64,000 bases of DNA. Origin: Thermaerobacter marianensis DSM 12885 (GTDB lineage: Bacteria > Bacillota > Sulfobacillia > Thermaerobacterales > Thermaerobacteraceae). Made by a program: the position numbers and the translations under genes. Shown piece by piece: positions 1 to 10,053 of the stretch (position 1 is the stretch's first letter; each line of letters begins with the position of its first letter). The DNA lies in the NCBI RefSeq assembly GCF_000184705.1, contig NC_014831.1, positions 1,240,001 through 1,304,000 of the forward strand, in the 5' to 3' direction. The notes beneath the pieces are model-generated. The model searched no databases, had not been told where the DNA came from, and worked only from the letters and a program-made list of their open reading frames with translations.

Positions 1-1
1 C

Positions 2-1327
<1,326 letters not shown>

Positions 1328-1352
1328 GCTCGTCGCGCCGGGACGAACGTTC

Positions 1353-1380
1353 AAGCTTCCCCTTGACGGGAAGCTTTTTC
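1353..1380 (+). terminator. Intrinsic terminator after pnp
   Basis: Nine-base perfect stem AAGCTTCCC / GGGAAGCTT (1353-1361 and 1368-1376) with a 6-nt loop, running directly into TTTTC. It lies 25 bases after the pnp stop and is one of the few textbook U-tract terminators in the window. Confidence 0.85.
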
Positions 1381-1486
1381 TTTGCCGCATGGTGTGTGCC
1401 GCATGGTCTGTCGCGTGATCGCGTTCGCCGTTGCGCCGGAGGGGGCGGGGGACGCCCCGGGGGCCGGTGGGGAAGGAGGGCCTGGC

Positions 1487-2788
1487 ATGGAAGGAACCCA
1501 GGGACAGGTGCGGGGAACGGCGGGGACGCCGGGCACGGTGTACCGCATCACCGCGCTGCCCAACGGCCTGCGGGTGGTGAGCGAGACGGTGCCGGGCGTG
1601 CGCTCGGTGACGGTGGGCGTCTGGTTCCGCACCGGATCCCGGGACGAACCGGACGAGCATGCGGGCATCGCCCACCTGCTGGAGCACATGGCGTTCAAGG
1701 GCACCCAGACCCGCAGCGCCCGGGAGCTGGCCGAGCTGGTCGACCGGGTGGGCGGGCAGATGAACGCATACACCTCCAAGGAGGACACGTCCTTCTACAT
1801 CCGGGTCCTGGACGACCACTTCGGCCTGGCCATGGAGGTCCTGGCCGACATGCTGCTGCGGCCGCGCTTCGACCCCGGTGACCTGGAGAAGGAGAAGCGC
1901 GTGATCCTGGAAGAGCTCAAGATGTACGAGGACGATCCCGAAGACGTGGTCCAGGACATGGCGGTGCAGATCCTCTGGCCGGGCCATCCGCTGGGCCGGC
2001 CGGTCATCGGTCGCGAGGCCACGGTGGGGGCGGTGGACCGCGGCGTCCTGGTGGACTTTTGGCGGCAGCACTACGAACCGGGCCGCGCCGTCATCGCCGT
2101 GGCCGGCCACGTGGAGCACCAGCGGGTGGTGGAGGAGGTCCAGCGCTGGTTCGGCGGCTGGCGGCGCACCGGGGAGCGGGTCCCGTACCAGCCGCCGGCA
2201 CCGCAGCCGGCCGACGCGTGGCGTCAGAAGGCCATCGAGCAGGTCCACCTGTGCGTGGCCGCGCCGGCGGCGGCCTACGGCAGCGACGACCTCTACCCCG
2301 AGCTGGTGCTGGCCAACATCCTGGGCGGCGCGTCCAGCTCGCGGCTGTTCCAGGTGATCCGGGAAGACCACGGCCTGGCCTACTCGGTCTACACCTTCCA
2401 CGGCGGCTACTCCGACGCCGGCCTGTTCGGCATCTACGCGGCGACCAGCCCCGAGACCGCGCGGCAGGTGATGGAGCTCATCGCCCGGGAGTGCCGGAAG
2501 GTGCGCCAGGACGGGGTCACCCGGGACGAACTGGCCCGCACCCGGGACCAGATCAAGGCGAACCTGCTCATGGGCCTGGAGAGCACCAGCCAGCGGATGA
2601 ACCGGCTGGGCCGGACCCTGCTGATGCTGGACCGGGTGGTGACGGTGGAGGAAGTGGTGGCCCGGGTGGAGGCGGTGACCGCCGAGCAGGTGATGGCGGC
2701 GGCGGAGCGGCTGCTCGACCCGGCGCGCTGGGCCGTGGCCGGCGCGGGGCCGGCGGAGTCCATGCCCCTGCGGGGGTGGCTGGCATGA
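1487..2788 (+). CDS. M16 family zinc peptidase (MlpA/YmxG type)
   Basis: Processing-peptidase-like zinc metalloprotease of family M16. The inverted zinc motif HxxEH is clear ([12 protein letters not shown]), followed by the usual [16 protein letters not shown] region and a C-terminal M16 domain with the ASSSRLFQ..R...GLAYSVY segment. About 433 residues from ATG 1487, a normal length for single-chain bacterial members. That start is preferred because GGAAGGAGGG lies just upstream (1471-1480); an earlier ATG at 1382 would add a low-complexity leader. In Bacillus the pnp-linked homologue is mlpA/ymxG. The stop overlaps the dut start by ATGA, so the two are translationally coupled. The substrate is unknown. 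Confidence 0.92.
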   Translation: MEGTQGQVRGTAGTPGTVYRITALPNGLRVVSETVPGVRSVTVGVWFRTGSRDEPDEHAGIAHLLEHMAFKGTQTRSARELAELVDRVGGQMNAYTSKEDTSFYIRVLDDHFGLAMEVLADMLLRPRFDPGDLEKEKRVILEELKMYEDDPEDVVQDMAVQILWPGHPLGRPVIGREATVGAVDRGVLVDFWRQHYEPGRAVIAVAGHVEHQRVVEEVQRWFGGWRRTGERVPYQPPAPQPADAWRQKAIEQVHLCVAAPAAAYGSDDLYPELVLANILGGASSSRLFQVIREDHGLAYSVYTFHGGYSDAGLFGIYAATSPETARQVMELIARECRKVRQDGVTRDELARTRDQIKANLLMGLESTSQRMNRLGRTLLMLDRVVTVEEVVARVEAVTAEQVMAAAERLLDPARWAVAGAGPAESMPLRGWLA

Positions 2789-3396
2789 CGGGTCCGGAGG
2801 GCAGGGAGCCTGCGGCGGGAGCCGCCGGCCCGGCGCCCGAGGGGACGGCGCCGGGGGCTTGGCCGACGTCCGGCGGGGCGGCGGAGGGCGCCGTCGCCCC
2901 GCCCGGCGCGGCGGCCCTGGCCCCACGGGCGGGGGGGTGGCCGGGCACGGTCCCGGCCTCCGTGCCGGTGGCGATCCGACGGCTTCACCCCCGCGCGCGG
3001 CTGCCGGTCTACGCCACGGAGCTGGCCGCCGGCTGCGACCTGGTGGCGGCCCTGGACGCACCGGTCCAGGTGCCGCCCGGCGGCAGCTGCCGCATCCCCA
3101 CGGGGATCGCCATCGCCCTGCCGCCGGGCTACGAGGCCCAGGTGCGGCCGCGCAGCGGCCTGGCGGCCCGGTACGGGCTCACGGTGCTCAACGCCCCGGG
3201 CACCATCGACGCGGACTACCGCGGCGAGATCCAGGTGCTGCTCGTCAACCTGGGGCGGGAGCCGGTGACGGTGGCGCCGGGCGACCGCATCGCCCAGCTG
3301 GTGGTGGCGCCGGTGACCCGGGCGCATTTCGTCGAGGTCGAGGCCTTGCCGCCCACGGCCCGCGGCGAGGGCGGCTTCGGCAGCACGGGGCGGTAA
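2785..3396 (+). CDS. dut: dUTP diphosphatase
   Basis: Hydrolyses dUTP to dUMP and pyrophosphate, keeping uracil out of DNA and feeding dTMP synthesis. All five motifs of trimeric dUTPases are visible in order: AAGCDL (motif 1), [12 protein letters not shown] (2), [16 protein letters not shown] (3), GDRIAQLVV (4) and the C-terminal arm [10 protein letters not shown] (5). The start at 2785 overlaps the M16 stop in ATGA. This gives a 204-residue protein whose first 55 or so residues are Ala/Gly/Pro-rich and not part of the family; an internal GTG near 2967 would give the standard length, so the N-terminus is uncertain. Confidence 0.93.
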   Translation: MTGPEGREPAAGAAGPAPEGTAPGAWPTSGGAAEGAVAPPGAAALAPRAGGWPGTVPASVPVAIRRLHPRARLPVYATELAAGCDLVAALDAPVQVPPGGSCRIPTGIAIALPPGYEAQVRPRSGLAARYGLTVLNAPGTIDADYRGEIQVLLVNLGREPVTVAPGDRIAQLVVAPVTRAHFVEVEALPPTARGEGGFGSTGR

Positions 3397-3578
3397 AGGG
3401 GGCGGCGGGGCGGCGAGCCCTTCTCACCGGGCGGCCCGCGGCGTGGCCCGCGGGCCGCCCGGTGGCCGGGGCGGGCGTCGGGCGGTCCGCCCCCGCTGGG
3501 AGGCCGCGCGGCCCTGCCGCGGCAAGGAGGCGCGCGCCCGGCGGTGCGCGGGGCCGGGCGACGGGAGCGGGATCGGCC

Positions 3579-3854
3579 GTGCGCTGGACCCACCTGGCCG
3601 GTAAGGAGATCATCGACATCACCCACGCCCGCCGCCTGGGCCGGGTGGCCGATGCCGACCTGGTCTTCGACCCTGTGACCGGCCAGGTGGTGGAGCTGCG
3701 CCTGGCCGGCCCGCCGCGGCCCTTCTGGCGGGGCGGGCGGCGGGTGCTGGTGGTGCCGTGGTCGGCCATCCGGCGCATCGGCGACGATCTGGTGCTGGTC
3801 GAGCTCCCGCCCGAGCCGGAGCCGGGCCGGGCAGGCGGCCCACCGGGGTCGTAG
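3579..3854 (+). CDS. PRC-barrel protein, YlmC/YmxH family
   Basis: Small 91-residue protein with a single PRC-barrel fold: LAGKEIIDITHARRLGRVADADLVFDP, then GQVVELRL and VVPWSAIRRIGDDLVLVEL. Members sit in sporulation gene neighbourhoods (ymxH lies near spoVFA in Bacillus), matching the dipicolinate genes that follow here. The molecular role is not established. The GTG at 3579 is chosen because GGGAGCGG lies upstream and the conserved block starts immediately (RWTHLAGKEI). Confidence 0.82.
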   Translation: MRWTHLAGKEIIDITHARRLGRVADADLVFDPVTGQVVELRLAGPPRPFWRGGRRVLVVPWSAIRRIGDDLVLVELPPEPEPGRAGGPPGS

Positions 3855-3976
3855 GGGGGCGGGGGCGCGGCGGGCCGGGTGGGTGGCCAGCGCCCGCGCG
3901 GGCGGGTGCGATGAGCCGGCGCGTCCAGGCGGCAGCCCGCGCATTAGGGTGGGGGATGGGGCGCAGGCTACCCCTG

Positions 3977-3996
3977 GGTGCCCGTCACCGGGCACC
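3977..3996 (+). promoter_or_regulatory. Hairpin abutting a Shine-Dalgarno
   Basis: Perfect 8-bp stem GGTGCCCG / CGGGCACC with a TCAC loop, ending one base before the ribosome binding sequence GAAAGGGGG of the next gene. It could shield or set off the binding site. No U-tract follows, so a terminator role is less likely. Confidence 0.4.
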
Positions 3997-4013
3997 GAAA
4001 GGGGGTAGCACGG

Positions 4014-4514
4014 TTGGCCAAGACGGTCATCGGTTCCTTCGACAGCCGGCAGCAGGCCGAGGCGGCGGTCGAGGCGCTCAAGAGCCGGGGGGTCAAGGAG
4101 CAGGAGATCTCCCTGGTCTCGCGCCGGGAAGGTGGGCAGGGCGCGCGCCGGGGTGGCGACGACGTCTCCTTTACCAACCAGTCGCTGAGCGAGGGCACCG
4201 CCTGGGGTGCCGGCATCGGCGCCGGGGCGGGACTGCTGGCGTCGGCCGGCGCCCTGGCCATCCCTGGCATCGGCCCCCTGGTGGCAGCGGGGCCCCTGGC
4301 GGCCACCCTGTCGGGTGCCGCGGCCGGCGGTCTGGCGGGCGGCCTGGTGGACTGGGGCATCCCCGAAGCGGAGGCGCGCGAGTTCGAGAACAAGGTGAAG
4401 CAGGGCAAGACCCTGTGTGCCGTGCGCTGCGACGAGGCCCAGGTCGACGCCGTGGCCCAGACCCTGCGCCAGCACGGAGCCGCCGACGTCAAGACCCACG
4501 CCGCCGCCCGCTGA
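4014..4514 (+). CDS. General-stress-type protein with central Gly/Ala hydrophobic segment (YflT/GsiB-neighbour-like family)
   Basis: A protein of 166 residues from TTG 4014 (GAAAGGGGG upstream). The N-terminus, KTVIGSFDSRQQAEAAVEALKSRGVKEQEISLVSR, is the alpha/beta start of the heat-induced-stress/DUF1269-like family. The middle is a long Gly/Ala hydrophobic stretch typical of glycine-zipper membrane insertion (AGIGAGAGLLASAGALAIPGIGPLVAAGPLAATLSGAAAGGLAGGL). The C-terminus, KTLCAVRCDEAQVDAVAQTLRQHGAADV, repeats the same beta-alpha pattern. It is probably associated with the membrane. No enzymatic motif is visible; family assignment is moderate. It stands alone between two hairpins, so it is probably transcribed separately. 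Confidence 0.75.
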   Translation: MAKTVIGSFDSRQQAEAAVEALKSRGVKEQEISLVSRREGGQGARRGGDDVSFTNQSLSEGTAWGAGIGAGAGLLASAGALAIPGIGPLVAAGPLAATLSGAAAGGLAGGLVDWGIPEAEAREFENKVKQGKTLCAVRCDEAQVDAVAQTLRQHGAADVKTHAAAR

Positions 4515-4562
4515 TCCTCCGCGCCCTGACCCATCACCGCACCGGTTCCGCAACGGCCGCTT

Positions 4563-4607
4563 GCGGCGCTCCGGGTTCCCGCCCCGGAGCGCCGCGTGGC
4601 GTATAAT
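4563..4607 (+). promoter_or_regulatory. Hairpin directly upstream of a perfect -10 box (dapB cluster promoter candidate)
   Basis: A 13-bp perfect stem GCGGCGCTCCGGG / CCCGGAGCGCCGC (4563-4575 and 4583-4595) is followed six bases later by TATAAT (4602-4607). No -35 consensus exists at the usual distance; that place is occupied by the stem. The hairpin may terminate the stress gene while the -10 starts the dapB transcript. Confidence 0.45.
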
Positions 4608-4805
4608 GGAGAGGATTGGGACCCGAGCCGCCGGCACCGTCCGGCCCGGCCTCATTCCGCCTGCCCGCACGGCGCTACGGCGCCGCAAGGGGGCGCGGAG
4701 GTCCGGTGGCCCCGGCCGGGGGCATGCCGGGCTCGACCGCGCGACCCCGCCGGGGCGGCCGGGGAGGCTCCGACGGCGACGGGCGGCGGCTGCGGAGGGA
4801 TGGGT

Positions 4806-5594
4806 ATGGTGCGTGTGATCGTCTGCGGCGCCACCGGCCAGACCGGCAGCGCCATCACCCGGGGGCTCCTGGCCGAACCCGACGTGCAGGTGGTGGGCGC
4901 CGTCGCCGCCCACGCGGCGCCCGACGTGGGGGTCGCGGTGGGGGCGGAACCGGCCGGGGTGCCGCTGGACACGGACCTGGCGGCGGTGCTGGCCCGTACC
5001 GCCGCCGACGTGTTGGTCGACTTCACGGTGGCGCCGGTGGCGGAGCGCCACCTGCGCCTGGCGGTGGAACACGGCGTCGCCCCGGTGGTGGGCACCACGG
5101 GCCTGTCCCGGGATGTCCTGGCGGCGCTGGAGAAGGCGTGCCGGGAGCGGGAGCTGGGCGCCGCCGTCATCGCCAATTTCTCCATCGGGGCCATGCTGCT
5201 CGCCCAGTTCGCCGCCCTGGCGGCGGAGCTGCTGCCTGATGCGGAGATCGTCGAGCTGCATCACGACCGCAAGCGGGACCGGCCTTCGGGAACCGCCCTG
5301 CGGCTGGGCCAGCGCCTGGAGGCCGTGACCGGGCGGCCGGCGCCGATCCACAGCGTCCGCCTGCCGGGTCTGGTGGCGCATCACCGGGTGATCTTCGGCG
5401 GCCGCGGCGAGGTTCTCACCCTCTCCCATGACAGCTTGAGCCGCGACTCCTTCGTGCCGGGGGTGCTGGTGGCGGTGCGGCACGTGCGGGAGTTGCGCGG
5501 CCGCGTGGTCTACGACCTGGAGGAGCTGGTGGCCCTGTCGGCACGGCGCGACGAGCCGGGCCGGGCGGTGCCGTCCCGCCGGCGGCGGGGGTGA
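4806..5594 (+). CDS. dapB: 4-hydroxy-tetrahydrodipicolinate reductase
   Basis: NAD(P)H-dependent reductase of the DAP/lysine pathway, acting on the DapA product. The Rossmann motif GATGQTG is at the N-terminus, DFTV in the middle, and the signature ELHHDRKRDRPSGTA carries the catalytic His and Lys. About 262 residues, normal length. ATG 4806 is chosen over ATG 4800 because GGAGGG (4794-4799) then has a 6-base spacing. Its stop overlaps the dpaA start (GTGA). DapB and dipicolinate synthase compete for the same dihydrodipicolinate-level intermediate, so this placement joins the lysine and spore branches in one unit. Confidence 0.95.
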   Translation: MVRVIVCGATGQTGSAITRGLLAEPDVQVVGAVAAHAAPDVGVAVGAEPAGVPLDTDLAAVLARTAADVLVDFTVAPVAERHLRLAVEHGVAPVVGTTGLSRDVLAALEKACRERELGAAVIANFSIGAMLLAQFAALAAELLPDAEIVELHHDRKRDRPSGTALRLGQRLEAVTGRPAPIHSVRLPGLVAHHRVIFGGRGEVLTLSHDSLSRDSFVPGVLVAVRHVRELRGRVVYDLEELVALSARRDEPGRAVPSRRRRG

Positions 5595-6490
5595 GGGGCG
5601 TGGCCGGTCTCCCTGTGCCCCGCGGCGGGCCGCGGCGCCCGGTGGCGGTGGTCACCACCGACGACCGGCAGGTGGCCTGTGCCCGCGAGCTGGCCGGGCG
5701 GGGCTGGCCCGTCCGGTGCTGGGGCCGGCCGGTGGAAGGGCTTCCGGGCGGGGAGGACCCTGCTGCCCTGGACGGGGCGGCGGTGGTGGTGGGGCCGGTG
5801 ACGGGGCCGCCCACCGCGGAGCGGATGACCGCCGCCGGCGCCCGCTGGCGGGAGCCCGCCGCCTGGCGCCTGGCGCCGGGCGCCCTCTACGTCGGCGGGC
5901 GTCCCGGCCCGGCGGTGCAGGCGGCCGTGGCCGCCGCGGGCGGGCGCTGCGTCGACATCCTGGCCGACGACGCCTTCGCCGAGGCCAACGCCTGGCCCAC
6001 CGCCGAGGGTGCCGTGCTCCGGGCCCAGCAGCTCGATGGGCAGGTGGTGGGCGGGCGGCCCGCGGTGGTGGTGGGGTACGGCCGCTGCGGCCGTGCCCTG
6101 GCCCGGCTGCTGCGAGGCTTTGGCTGCCCGGTGACGGTGGTGGCCCGGCGGGAGGCGTCCCGCCAGGAGGCGGCGGCCGCCGGCGCGGCGGCCCTGCCGG
6201 TGGAGCGGCTGGGCGAGGCGCTGGCGGGGGCGGAGCTGGTCTTCAACACCGTGCCGGCGCCGGTCCTGGGCGACGCGGAACTGGCGGCCCTCCGCCCCGG
6301 TGCCCTGGTCATCGACATCGCCTCCCACCCCGGAGGCGTGGACTGGGAGGCGGCGCGCCGCCGCGCCGTCCGCGCCCACCTGGAGCTGGGCCTGCCGGCC
6401 CGGTTCTTCCCGGTCACGGCGGGACGCATCCTGGCGGACCGCGTGGAGCAGATCGTGCGGGGCGAGGGAGGGACGGGTCAGCAAACCTGA
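5591..6490 (+). CDS. dpaA: Dipicolinate synthase subunit A
   Basis: Subunit A (SpoVFA) of the enzyme making dipicolinic acid, the abundant calcium chelator of the spore core. About 299 residues. The N-terminal domain has the DDRQVACARELAGRGWPV pattern; PTAEGAVL follows; the C-terminal domain is a Rossmann fold with GYGRCGRALARLLRGFG and NTVPAPVL. The GTG start overlaps the dapB stop by four bases. Order dpaA-dpaB-asd-dapG-dapA is exactly that of the Bacillus sporulation operon, which there is mother-cell expressed; I could not recognise a SigK promoter here. Confidence 0.93.
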   Translation: MRGVAGLPVPRGGPRRPVAVVTTDDRQVACARELAGRGWPVRCWGRPVEGLPGGEDPAALDGAAVVVGPVTGPPTAERMTAAGARWREPAAWRLAPGALYVGGRPGPAVQAAVAAAGGRCVDILADDAFAEANAWPTAEGAVLRAQQLDGQVVGGRPAVVVGYGRCGRALARLLRGFGCPVTVVARREASRQEAAAAGAAALPVERLGEALAGAELVFNTVPAPVLGDAELAALRPGALVIDIASHPGGVDWEAARRRAVRAHLELGLPARFFPVTAGRILADRVEQIVRGEGGTGQQT

Positions 6491-6670
6491 CGAAGACGAG
6501 CCCAAAGCCTCCCGAACCCGTGACCCCTGCCGGTGCGGCGCCATAGTGTGCCCATGGACGGCCGGATGGCCGCCTGGCCGGCCGGAACCGGTTGCCCGCC
6601 ACGGGCGCCGGCCGGCCCGGACCGGCCGGTGGGCCGCCGGCTGCCGGGCGGCGGCGGGGAGGGTCGGGAG

Positions 6671-7354
6671 GTGCTGGAAGGGCGGCGGGTGGGATTCGCG
6701 CTGTGTGCGTCCCACCACAACCTGGACACCGTCCTGGGTTGGGTGGAGCGCTTGGTGGCCGAAGGGGCCGACGTCTACCCCATCGTGTCCCACTCTGTGG
6801 CCACGGTGGCCACGCGCCACGGGACGCCGGCGCAGTGGCTGGGGCGGCTGGAGGCCATCACCGGGCGCACCCCGTGGAAGACGATCCCCGAGGTGGAGCC
6901 CATCGGTCCCAAGCGGCTGCTGGACGTCCTGGTGATCGCGCCCTGCACGGGCACCACGCTGGCCAAGCTGGCCAGCGGGTTCAGCGACTCGGCGGTGCTG
7001 ATGGCGGCCAAGGCGCAGCTGCGCAACCAGCGGCCTGTGGTGCTGGCCATCTCGACCAACGACGGCCTGGGGCTCAACGCCCCCAACCTGGCCGCGCTGC
7101 TGAACGCGAAGAACGTCTACTTCGTCCCCTTCGGCCAGGACAATCCTGACGAAAAGCCGAACTCTTTGACGTCGCGCTTCGACCTCTTGCCCCGGACCGT
7201 GGAGGCGGCCCTGGAGGGGCGGCAGCTGCAGCCCCTGCTGGTGGTCCCGTGGGCGACCCCGGAGCCGGCAGGCGGGCCGGCCCGGGGAGGCCGGTGGTCC
7301 GGCGGCGGGCCGGGTGACGGCGGACCATTTCCTGACGGGCGAGCGATGCCCTGA
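6671..7354 (+). CDS. dpaB: Dipicolinate synthase subunit B
   Basis: Flavoprotein-like subunit (SpoVFB) partner of DpaA. The core reads GRRVGFALCASHHNLDTVLGWVERLVAEGADVYPIVSHSV, then IAPCTGTTLAKLASGFSDSAVLMAAKAQLRNQRPVVLAISTNDGLGLNAPNLAALLNAKNVYFVPFGQDNPDEKPNSL, the conserved flavodoxin-like body of the family. GTG 6671 is chosen with GGGGAGGG upstream at the right spacing (about 227 residues); an ATG at 6533 is possible but adds a low-complexity leader. The tail after LVVPWA is a short Gly/Pro-rich extension. The stop overlaps the first possible asd start. Confidence 0.92.
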   Translation: MLEGRRVGFALCASHHNLDTVLGWVERLVAEGADVYPIVSHSVATVATRHGTPAQWLGRLEAITGRTPWKTIPEVEPIGPKRLLDVLVIAPCTGTTLAKLASGFSDSAVLMAAKAQLRNQRPVVLAISTNDGLGLNAPNLAALLNAKNVYFVPFGQDNPDEKPNSLTSRFDLLPRTVEAALEGRQLQPLLVVPWATPEPAGGPARGGRWSGGGPGDGGPFPDGRAMP

Positions 7355-7386
7355 TGACGGGTTGCGACGGGAGGTCGGACCGGGCG

Positions 7387-8406
7387 ATGGGTTATCGGGT
7401 TGCCGTGGTGGGGGCCACGGGGCTGGTGGGGCAACAGGTGCTGCGGGTGCTGGAGGAGCGGCGCTTCCCCGTCGACGAGCTGCGGCCCCTGGCGACGTCG
7501 CGGTCGGCGGGCCGGCAGGTGGAGTTCGCCGGTTCGTCCTGGGAGGTGGGCGAGGCGACGGCCGAGGCCCTGGAGGGGGCGGACTTCGCCTTCTTCGCCG
7601 CCAGCAGCGACATCAGCCGGCAACTGGCACCGGTGGCGGCGCGGGCGGGGACCGTGGTGATCGACAAGTCCAACACCTTCCGCATGGACCCTGAGGTGCC
7701 CCTGGTGGTGCCGGAGGTCAACGGCCACGCCCTGGCGGGCCACCGCAACCTGATCGCCAGCCCCAACTGCTCGACCATCCAGCTGGTGGTGGCGCTCAAG
7801 CCGATCCTGGACCGCTTCGGCCTGGAGCGGGTGGTGGTCTCGACCTATCAGGCGGTCTCGGGCACCGGGGCGGCGGCCCTGGACGAGCTGGAGGCCGAGG
7901 TGCGGGCCCACCTGGAGGGGCGGGACCATGCGCCGGAGGTCTACCCGAGGCCCATCGCCTTCAACGTCCTGCCCCACTGCGACCGGTTCGAAGCCGAGGG
8001 GTACACCCTCGAGGAATGGAAGCTGGTGCGGGAGACCCGGAAGATCCTGGGTATCGACGATCTGCCGGTGACCGCCACGGCGGTGCGGGTGCCGGTGCGC
8101 GTGGGCCACAGCGAAGCGGTGTGGCTCCAGACCCGGGACGAGGCGACGGTGGACGACCTGCGCCGCGCGCTGGCGGCGGCGCCCGGCCTGGTGGTCCGGG
8201 ACGACCCCGGCGGGGCGGAGTACCCGACGCCGCTGGAGGTGGCGGGCCGCGACGAGGTCTTCGTCGGCCGCATCCGCCGCGACCCCACGGCACCCCGGGC
8301 CTTCTGGCTGTGGGTGGTGGCCGACAACCTGCGCAAGGGCGCGGCGACCAACGCGGTTCAGATCGCCGAAGCGCTGGTGGCGGCCGGCAAGCCTGCCGGC
8401 CGGTAG
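7387..8406 (+). CDS. asd: Aspartate-semialdehyde dehydrogenase
   Basis: Reduces aspartyl phosphate to aspartate semialdehyde, the branch-point precursor for DAP, lysine, threonine and methionine. NADP-binding GATGLVGQQ is at the N-terminus and the catalytic Cys is in SPNCSTIQ (about residue 128); VVVSTYQAVSGTG and the substrate His segment VPVRVGHSEAV follow. About 339 residues from ATG 7387, preferred because GGGAGGTCGG precedes it and the dehydrogenase fold starts at once (GYRVAVVGATG). An ATG at 7354 is possible. Confidence 0.95.
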   Translation: MGYRVAVVGATGLVGQQVLRVLEERRFPVDELRPLATSRSAGRQVEFAGSSWEVGEATAEALEGADFAFFAASSDISRQLAPVAARAGTVVIDKSNTFRMDPEVPLVVPEVNGHALAGHRNLIASPNCSTIQLVVALKPILDRFGLERVVVSTYQAVSGTGAAALDELEAEVRAHLEGRDHAPEVYPRPIAFNVLPHCDRFEAEGYTLEEWKLVRETRKILGIDDLPVTATAVRVPVRVGHSEAVWLQTRDEATVDDLRRALAAAPGLVVRDDPGGAEYPTPLEVAGRDEVFVGRIRRDPTAPRAFWLWVVADNLRKGAATNAVQIAEALVAAGKPAGR

Positions 8407-8653
8407 CCGCGCGGGGGCGTACGGCACGACCGCCCGGTCGCGGGCAAGGCCGGCGGGTCACGGGGAAGGCGGCCGGACGGCGGCCCGCTACCCCGGGATC
8501 GCGGCCTGCGGCGGCCGGATGCGGGCCGGTGTCGCCCCATCGCGGCGGGTTGCGGGACCGGTCCCCGGCCGCGGCGCCCGCGGCCGTGCCGGGCCTGCGG
8601 CGCCGGCGCCGGGTTGCCTGCGCGACACAACGGGTACAGGGGACGATGCCATC
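8407..8653 (+). other. Gap between asd and dapG
   Basis: About 250 bases of very GC-rich sequence with no coding frame that resembles a protein on either strand. I see no consensus -35/-10 pair and no U-tract terminator. The last 20 bases contain AGGGGAC, the likely ribosome binding site of dapG. Cotranscription with asd remains possible. Confidence 0.5.
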
Positions 8654-10027
8654 GTGCGCATCATCGTACAGAAGTTCGGCGGCACTTCCCTGCGGGGCGG
8701 CCGGGAGCGGGCGGCGGCGGCGCGCCACGTGGTGGCCGCCGTCCAGGACGGCCTGCATCCGGTGGTGGTGGTGTCGGCCATGGGACGCCAGGGCGACCCG
8801 TATGCCACGGATACGCTGGTCGACCTGGCCCGGGACGTCCACCCGCGCATCCCGCCCCGGGAACAGGACATGCTGATGGTCTGTGGTGAGATCATCTCGG
8901 CGGTGGTCTTCGCCCAGGAGCTGCGGGCCCGCGGGATCCAGGCCGTGGCCCTGACGGGCGGCCAGGCGGGGATCGTCACCGACGGCCAGTTCGGCGACGC
9001 CCGCATCCTGCGGGTGGAGCCGGCCCTGCTGCGCCGCCATCTGGAGCGCGGCCGGGTGCCCGTGGTGGCGGGGTTCCAAGGCGTGACCGAGGACGGGCGG
9101 GAATTCACCACCTTGGGCCGCGGCGGCAGCGACACCACCGCCGCCGCCCTGGGTGTCGCCCTGCGGGCGGAGGTCGTGGAGATCTACACCGACGTGGACG
9201 GCGTCAAGACCGCCGACCCGCGGCTGGTCCCCGAAGCCCGCACCCTGAGCACCGCCACCTATGACGAGATCGTCCAGATGGCCCACGAGGGCGCCCGGGT
9301 GGTCCACCCCCGGGCCGTGGAGCTGGCCATGCGGGGCAACGTGCCCCTGCGCATCCGGAGCACCTTCAGTGACGATCCGGGCACCCTGATCACGCGGCAC
9401 TGGGAAGTGGACCAGGTCTGGCCCGACCTGCGCCAGGCGCGGGCGGTGACGGGGATCACCCACATCCCCGGCCTGACCCAGATCACCCTGCAGACCACGG
9501 CCGACGACGACCAGGCCCTCAACGTGCGGCTGTTCCGCGCCCTGGCGGACCGCGGCATCAGCGTCGACATGATCAACGTCTCCCCGCACCGCAAGTCCTT
9601 CGTGGTGCGGGACGACCGGGCCGGGGAGGCCCGGGAGGCCCTGGAGGCCCTGGGCTTGAAGCCCGAACTGCGCCCGGGCTGCGCCAAGGTGACGGTGGTG
9701 GGCGCCGGCATGCACGGCGTCCCCGGCGTGATGGCCCGGGTCGTCGAGGCCCTGAAGGCGGCGGGGGTGTCGATCCTGCTCACCGTCGACTCCCACATGA
9801 CCATCTCCTGCCTGGTCGACGGGGACGAACTGGGCCGCGCCGTGCGGGCGCTGCACCAGCACTTCGGCCTGGGCGGTGTGGCGCCGCTGCTGGACGGGCC
9901 CGAGCGGGCCCCCCGGGACCGGGCGGCGGTGGCGGAGGCCGGAGCAGCGGTGGCAGCCCGGCAAGAGCAGGCGGAGGCCCGGGAAGAGGCGGTGGACGCC
10001 GGGGAAGGAGCGTCTCGCCGGGCGTGA
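8654..10027 (+). CDS. dapG: Aspartate kinase (DapG-type, two ACT domains)
   Basis: Phosphorylates aspartate, the first step of the aspartate family pathway. The kinase signature QKFGGTSL stands at the N-terminus; FTTLGRGGSDTTAAALG and YTDVDGVKTADPRLVPEA complete the catalytic domain. Two ACT regulatory domains follow (ITQITLQTTADDDQALNVRLF and CAKVTVVGAGMHGVPGVMAR). The position between asd and dapA matches Bacillus dapG, the DAP-inhibited isozyme, but the effector here is an inference. The GTG at 8654 gives about 457 residues; the last 40 or so are an Ala/Glu-rich helix beyond the family end. The stop overlaps GTG 10024, a possible dapA start. Confidence 0.93.
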   Translation: MRIIVQKFGGTSLRGGRERAAAARHVVAAVQDGLHPVVVVSAMGRQGDPYATDTLVDLARDVHPRIPPREQDMLMVCGEIISAVVFAQELRARGIQAVALTGGQAGIVTDGQFGDARILRVEPALLRRHLERGRVPVVAGFQGVTEDGREFTTLGRGGSDTTAAALGVALRAEVVEIYTDVDGVKTADPRLVPEARTLSTATYDEIVQMAHEGARVVHPRAVELAMRGNVPLRIRSTFSDDPGTLITRHWEVDQVWPDLRQARAVTGITHIPGLTQITLQTTADDDQALNVRLFRALADRGISVDMINVSPHRKSFVVRDDRAGEAREALEALGLKPELRPGCAKVTVVGAGMHGVPGVMARVVEALKAAGVSILLTVDSHMTISCLVDGDELGRAVRALHQHFGLGGVAPLLDGPERAPRDRAAVAEAGAAVAARQEQAEAREEAVDAGEGASRRA

Positions 10028-10053
10028 AGACCGGGCGAAAGGGGGATCCTGCG

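Noticed and set aside
1345-1352. GAACGTTC palindrome after pnp as a LexA box
   Set aside because: It lacks the four-base spacer of the LexA consensus and merges into the pnp terminator.
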